Source: Pseudomonas fluorescens
GTDB taxonomy: Bacteria > Pseudomonadota > Gammaproteobacteria > Pseudomonadales > Pseudomonadaceae
Direction of reading: 5' to 3'
NCBI RefSeq assembly: GCF_001648775.1
Contig: NZ_LVEJ01000026.1
Span: 1-64,000, forward strand
DNA: 64,000 nt
The notes beneath the pieces were generated by a model. That model saw only the letters and a program-made list of their open reading frames with translations. It was not told the origin of the DNA and made no database searches. This document shows positions 59,929-64,000 of the stretch, piece after piece. A program made the translations under genes and the position numbers. The stretch's first letter is position 1. Each line of letters starts with the position of its first letter.

Positions 59929-61278
59929 ATGGAAATTGAAGAATTCGGCTACAAGCAAGAGTTGAAACGTAGCCTGACGCTGACCGACCTGGTGGTATAC
60001 GGGATGATCTTCATGATCCCCATCGCCCCGTTCGGTGTGTATGGCTACGTCAACGCCGAGGCACCGGGGATGGTGCCGCTGGCGTACATCATCGGCATGG
60101 TGGCGATGCTGTTCACGGCGTTGAGCTACGGCAGCATGGCCAAGGCTTTTCCGATTGCAGGCTCGGTGTATTCCTACGCGCAGCGCGGCCTGAACCAGCA
60201 CGTCGGCTTCCTCGCCGGTTGGCTGATGCTCCTCGACTACTTGCTGATCCCGCCGCTGCTCTACGTCTATGCGGCGATGGCACTCAACCATTTGTACCCG
60301 GACATCCCGAAAGTAGGCTTCATTCTGGCGTTCCTGGTCAGCGCAACCTTCGTCAACCTGCGCGGCATCACCTTCACCGCGCGGATGAACATCGTCTTCC
60401 TGCTGGCACAACTGGTGGTGCTGGGGATTTTCCTGTTTTACGCCTGGAACGCCCTGCATAACGGTGCTGGCAACGGCGAGCTGACGTTGGCGCCGTTGTA
60501 TCACCCGGAAACCTTCAACTTCGCCCTGCTGATGCAAGCGGTGTCGATTGCGGTGCTGTCGTTCCTCGGCTTCGATGCGATTTCCACCCTCGCCGAGGAA
60601 ATCAAAGGCGATCCGGGCAAGAGCGTTGGCAAAGCCGCGTTGATCACCCTGCTGGTCATGGGCTTGATTTTCGTCGCACAAACCTGGATCGCCACCGATC
60701 TGGCCGCGGGCATGGGTTTCAAGTCCGCCGACACTGCGTTCTATGAAATCGCCGAAATTGCCGCTGGCAGTTGGCTGGCGACTCTGACCGCTGTTGCCAC
60801 GGCATTGGCCTGGGGCGTAGCCGTGGCCATCACCTCGCAAGCTGCGGTCTCGCGCCTGCTGTTCGGCATGGCCCGCGACGGCAAGCTGCCGAAAGTGCTG
60901 GCCAAGGTGCACCCGAAACATAACACGCCGTACTTGAGCATCTATCTGGTCGCGGTGCTGTCGCTGGTGATCTGCTACCTGTTCATCAACTCGGTCGACA
61001 CCTTGACCTCGCTGGTCAACTTCGGCGCGCTCAGCGGTTTCATGCTGCTGCACCTGACGGTGATCAACTACTACTGGCGTCGGCAAAAGTCCGGTCAGGT
61101 CGTGCGTCACCTGATCTGCCCGGTGATCGGCTTCATCATCGTCGCGGCCATCATGTACAACATGGGCGTCGATGCGCAGAAACTCGGCCTGATCTGGATT
61201 GCTCTGGGCCTGGTGTATCTGTTCTTCCTCAACAAGCTCGGCGCCAGTACCGCGCTGCCTGATCCGAGCAATGGCTGA
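59929..61278 (+). CDS. APC-superfamily amino acid/amine permease
   Basis: A 449-residue inner-membrane transporter with about 12 helices. The N-terminal LTDLVVYGMIFMIPIAPFGV and the helix-6 segment FLGFDAISTLAEEIKGDPG are characteristic of the APC family, in the branch with PuuP-like amine importers. AAGGAG lies nine bases before the ATG at 59929. It is placed between the hydrolase genes and the acyltransferase genes and presumably imports the substrate of the cluster. Confidence 0.9.
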   Translation: MEIEEFGYKQELKRSLTLTDLVVYGMIFMIPIAPFGVYGYVNAEAPGMVPLAYIIGMVAMLFTALSYGSMAKAFPIAGSVYSYAQRGLNQHVGFLAGWLMLLDYLLIPPLLYVYAAMALNHLYPDIPKVGFILAFLVSATFVNLRGITFTARMNIVFLLAQLVVLGIFLFYAWNALHNGAGNGELTLAPLYHPETFNFALLMQAVSIAVLSFLGFDAISTLAEEIKGDPGKSVGKAALITLLVMGLIFVAQTWIATDLAAGMGFKSADTAFYEIAEIAAGSWLATLTAVATALAWGVAVAITSQAAVSRLLFGMARDGKLPKVLAKVHPKHNTPYLSIYLVAVLSLVICYLFINSVDTLTSLVNFGALSGFMLLHLTVINYYWRRQKSGQVVRHLICPVIGFIIVAAIMYNMGVDAQKLGLIWIALGLVYLFFLNKLGASTALPDPSNG

Positions 61279-61396
61279 CAAGAAAAAGAGCGGCGTCTGA
61301 CAACAGATCAGGCGAGCGCCGATTTATCGCGTGGAAACCGACAGTGATAGTCAGGTTCGGCGAATTCGCCGGACCTTTTGATACAGGAGTACATCC

Positions 61397-62413
61397 ATGC
61401 TGGTCTTACGCCCAGTCGAGATAACCGACCTGCCGCAGTTGCATCAACTGGCCCGCGACAGTCTGGTCGGCGTGACGTCGCTGCCGGACGACAGCGAACG
61501 CCTGCGCGGCAAAATCCTCGCGTCCTGCGCCTCTTTCGATAGCGACGCCGCAGCGCCGGGCCCGGAAAACTACTTCTTCGTGCTGGAAGACCTTGATAGC
61601 CAGCGCCTGCTCGGCTGCTCGGAGATTCTCGCCACTGCCGGCTTCAACGAGCCGTTCTACAGCCTGCGCAATCGGCACTTCACCAGCGCCTCGCGGGAGC
61701 TCAACATCGAGCACGGTGTACCGGCGCTGTCGCTGTGTCACGACCTCAACGATCACACGCTACTGCGTGGTTTTCACATCGACGCTGCGCTGGTGCACAC
61801 GCCGTTTTCCGAATTGCTCTCGCGCGCGCGTCTGCTGTTTATCGCCGCCCACGCGCCACGCTTCGCCGAAGCGGTGATCACCGAAATTGTCGGCTACAGC
61901 GACGAAAACGGTCATTCACCGTTCTGGGACGCGCTGGGCAAGCATTTTTTCGACCTGCCCTACGCTGAAGCCGAGCGCCTGTGCGGGTTGCAGAGCCGCA
62001 CCTTTCTCGCCGAGTTGATGCCGCAGTACCCGATCTATGTGCCGATGCTGCCGCCCGATGCGCAGGCCTGCATTGGCCGCATCCACCCGGACGGCCAGGA
62101 AGCGTTCGACATTCTCGAACGCGAAGGTTTTGAAACCAACAGCTACATCGACCTGTTCGATGCCGGCCCGACCTTGTATGCGCGTACGGCGAATATCCGT
62201 TCGATCGCCCGCAGCCACACGGCGCCCGTGCAACAAAAGGCGCACATCGATGCCCGTGGTCGCTATCTGCTGAGCAACGATGCGCTGCACAACTACCGCG
62301 CGATCATCGCCGAACTGGATTACCAGCCCGGTCAACCGCTGGCGCTCACCCCGGCAATGTGTACGGCGCTGAACGTGACCGATGGCAACCCGATCCGCCT
62401 GATTGCCCTGTGA
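61397..62413 (+). CDS. Arginine N-succinyltransferase-like protein (AruF/AstA paralogue)
   Basis: A 338-residue AstA-family acyltransferase. Segments such as VGVTSLPDDSERLRGKI, SLCHDLNDHTLLRGF, EIVGYSDENGHSPFWDALG and RTFLAELMPQYPIYVPML closely match AruF of Pseudomonas as I recall it. Those enzymes succinylate the alpha-amine of arginine or ornithine with succinyl-CoA. The true aru operon genes (aruC, aruD, aruB, aruE) are not here, so this is probably a second copy with another substrate. CAGGAG precedes the ATG. Confidence 0.9.
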   Translation: MLVLRPVEITDLPQLHQLARDSLVGVTSLPDDSERLRGKILASCASFDSDAAAPGPENYFFVLEDLDSQRLLGCSEILATAGFNEPFYSLRNRHFTSASRELNIEHGVPALSLCHDLNDHTLLRGFHIDAALVHTPFSELLSRARLLFIAAHAPRFAEAVITEIVGYSDENGHSPFWDALGKHFFDLPYAEAERLCGLQSRTFLAELMPQYPIYVPMLPPDAQACIGRIHPDGQEAFDILEREGFETNSYIDLFDAGPTLYARTANIRSIARSHTAPVQQKAHIDARGRYLLSNDALHNYRAIIAELDYQPGQPLALTPAMCTALNVTDGNPIRLIAL

Positions 62414-62474
62414 ACCGCGCCCGGTTCAGCACCCAACGACAGTGCCCGAACAGGCGCGCAGAAGGAGTTACCGC

Positions 62475-63509
62475 ATGATTGTCCGCCCGGTCAAAGTCAA
62501 CGACTTGCCAGCCTTGATGACGCTGGTGCGCCAGGCCGGCCCGGGGTTCACCACCCTGCCGGCCAACGAAGATCGCCTGGCCCACCGGGTGCGCTGGGCG
62601 CAACGGGCGTTCGCCGAACAAGTGGAACGTGCCGATGCCGATTACCTGTTCGTGCTCGAAGACGATGACTTGCGCGTGGTCGGTGTCAGCGCGTTATCCG
62701 GCGCGGTTGGCCTGCGTGAGCCCTGGTACAACTATCGGGTCGGGCTGACCGTGAGTTCGGCGCCGGACCTGGGCATTCAGCGGCAGATTCCGACGCTGTT
62801 CCTCAACAACGAACTGACCGGCCAATCGGAGCTGTGCTCGTTGTTCCTCGGTCATGATTACCGTCACGGCAGCAACGGCCGGCTGCTATCGCTTGGGCGC
62901 TTGCTGTTTGTCGCCGAGTTTCCGCACCTGTTTGGCGAGAAGATGATCGCCGAACTGCGCGGCAGTGCCGATGAACAGGGTTGTTCGCCGTTCTGGGACA
63001 GTCTGGGCCGGCACTTCTTCCAGATGGATTTCAGCCACGCCGATCACTTGTCGGGGTTGGGCAACAAATCGTTCATCGCCGAACTGATGCCGCGCCAGCC
63101 GCTGTACACCTGCCTGCTCACTGAACAGGCGCAAGCGGCCATCGGCCAGGCGCACCCGAATACCGAGCCGGCGTTGAAAATCCTGCAAGCGGAAGGTTTC
63201 ACCCACAAAGGCTATATCGATATTTTCGACGGTGGCCCGGTGATCGAAGCGCCGGTGCGCAACATTCGCACGGTGCGCGACAGCCTTGAGCTGACCCTGA
63301 GCCTCGGCACCCCGGACGAACAGGCACCGCTGTGGCTGATTCATAACCGTCGTCTGGAAAACTGTCGTATCACTGTCGCCCGCGCCCGCCGGGTCGGCAG
63401 CAGCCTGATGATCGACCGCCTGACCGCCAAGCGCCTGCAACTGCAACCGGGCAATTCGGTACGCGCGGTGATGCTGCCCAATCAACAGCAGCAGGCCGTG
63501 GCGGCCTGA
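62475..63509 (+). CDS. Arginine N-succinyltransferase-like protein (AruG/AstA paralogue)
   Basis: A 344-residue AstA-family protein matching the AruG-type subunit: FTTLPANEDRLAHRVRWAQR, GLREPWYNYRVGLTVSS, CSPFWDSLGRHFFQMDF and KSFIAELMPRQPLYTCLL. With the preceding AruF-like gene it likely forms a heteromeric acyltransferase. GAAGGAG lies before the ATG at 62475; the open frame back to 62403 overlaps the preceding gene and is not favoured. It is the last gene of the RpiR-led cluster. Confidence 0.9.
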   Translation: MIVRPVKVNDLPALMTLVRQAGPGFTTLPANEDRLAHRVRWAQRAFAEQVERADADYLFVLEDDDLRVVGVSALSGAVGLREPWYNYRVGLTVSSAPDLGIQRQIPTLFLNNELTGQSELCSLFLGHDYRHGSNGRLLSLGRLLFVAEFPHLFGEKMIAELRGSADEQGCSPFWDSLGRHFFQMDFSHADHLSGLGNKSFIAELMPRQPLYTCLLTEQAQAAIGQAHPNTEPALKILQAEGFTHKGYIDIFDGGPVIEAPVRNIRTVRDSLELTLSLGTPDEQAPLWLIHNRRLENCRITVARARRVGSSLMIDRLTAKRLQLQPGNSVRAVMLPNQQQQAVAA

Positions 63510-63520
63510 CTGCCCGCCCC

Positions 63521-63558
63521 TTTGGAGATGAATCCTTTCAGCGCAGAATTCATCCTCC
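63521..63558. terminator. Possible terminator-like hairpin
   Basis: GGAGATGAAT (63523-63532) can pair imperfectly with ATTCATCCTCC (63549-63559) after the AruG-like gene. There is no clear T-run, so it is only a weak candidate for ending the cluster transcript. Confidence 0.3.
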
Positions 63559-63675
63559 AGCGTCACGGCGTAAATTCGTCATGATCCTTGACCCATTCGC
63601 GTGATAGCCTTTTCATTCTTCGGCGTTGACACATTTGCTCAAGCCTTTCCATTCCTTTGTATTGGTGGAACTCGT

Positions 63676-64000
63676 ATGACCAGGCTTTCTCATCAAGATT
63701 TGCGCCGTAGTTTCCGTCAGCTGCTGGCCTCCGACACCTGCTACCACACCGCGTCGGTGTTCGACCCGATGTCCGCCCGCATCGCCGCTGACCTGGGTTT
63801 TGAAGTGGGAATTCTCGGCGGTTCCGTGGCTTCGTTGCAGGTGCTCGGCGCACCGGACTTCGCCCTGATCACCCTCAGCGAGTTCGCCGAACAGGCTACC
63901 CGTATCGGCCGCGTCGCCCAATTGCCGGTGATCGCCGACGCCGACCACGGCTATGGCAACGCCCTTAACGTGATGCGCACCATCGTCGAACTGGAGCGCG
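63676..64000 (+). CDS. Oxaloacetate decarboxylase, PEP mutase/isocitrate lyase superfamily (partial)
   Basis: The first 108 codons of a gene cut by the window end. The N terminus ([55 protein letters not shown]) matches the oxaloacetate decarboxylase PA4872 of P. aeruginosa as I recall it, a member of the PEP mutase/isocitrate lyase superfamily. The DADHGYG motif provides metal-binding acids. GGTGGA lies upstream of the ATG at 63676. It follows the RpiR cluster by 166 bases in the same direction, probably as an independent gene. Confidence 0.9.
   Translation, partial: MTRLSHQDLRRSFRQLLASDTCYHTASVFDPMSARIAADLGFEVGILGGSVASLQVLGAPDFALITLSEFAEQATRIGRVAQLPVIADADHGYGNALNVMRTIVELER

Noticed and set aside
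59761-61281. 506-codon minus-strand frame opposite the APC permease
   Set aside because: Antisense of a hydrophobic protein, giving a polar His/Gln-rich sequence; no family features.

Overview
The window looks like a chromosomal segment of a Pseudomonas of the fluorescens group. The reasons are the high GC content, thirteen paired REP sequences built on the GTGGGAGCGAGC...GCTCGCGAA palindrome, and Pseudomonas-typical genes and families (DUF1652, DUF2388, DUF2790, mqo, dhcAB-atoB, pcs, AruF/AruG relatives). No rRNA, tRNA, CRISPR array, prophage or transposase was seen.

Layout. 1-2.3 kb: a dispersed repeat, a DUF1652 gene and a PAS-LuxR regulator. 2.3-6.9 kb: a Tat-exported molybdenum hydroxylase (isoquinoline 1-oxidoreductase type) between two LysR regulators. 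7.3-15.6 kb: a co-directional catabolic-looking cluster with two ACMSD-family amidohydrolases, UbiD, UbiX, a CobW metallochaperone GTPase, an NCS2 nucleobase permease and an 8-oxoguanine/isoxanthopterin-type deaminase. Together these genes look like uptake, deamination, decarboxylation and ring processing of an unidentified nucleobase- or pterin-like heterocycle. 15.8-24.6 kb: miscellaneous genes (Vgb-like propeller plus regulator, a 27-residue membrane peptide, mqo, a chemoreceptor, sodC, DUF2388).

24.7-33.9 kb: a LigD operon that also carries a heme-oxygenase-like diiron protein and a methyltransferase, then a TerB-like glycine-rich protein, phosphatidylcholine synthase, a second methyltransferase, DUF4242 and GNAT. 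34-39.9 kb: a group of probable stress genes. DUF2790, a small secreted repeat protein and DipZ diverge from a two-component system, followed by an MNIO (DUF692)/DUF2063 RiPP-type pair. The divergent promoter region holds two copies, and the MNIO upstream region one copy, of the same spaced operator (GTATC-N13-GATACA-N4-RATACA), which suggests one regulon.

40.2-55.9 kb: methyltransferase, sirtuin, dhcR/dhcAB/atoB for short-chain 3-ketoacid CoA metabolism, Nramp transporter, several exported proteins, an AotO-like deacylase with a cationic amino-acid binding protein, a rhodanese/FtrA pair and cobF with a phosphatase-like partner. 56.2-63.5 kb: an RpiR-regulated cluster (cysteine amidase, glutamine-synthetase-like ligase, N-formylglutamate amidohydrolase family, APC permease, two arginine succinyltransferase paralogues) that looks like an amine or amino-acid catabolic pathway of unknown substrate. 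The window ends inside an oxaloacetate decarboxylase (PA4872-type) gene.

Functions are assigned by reading protein motifs and family resemblance only. No database search was possible.
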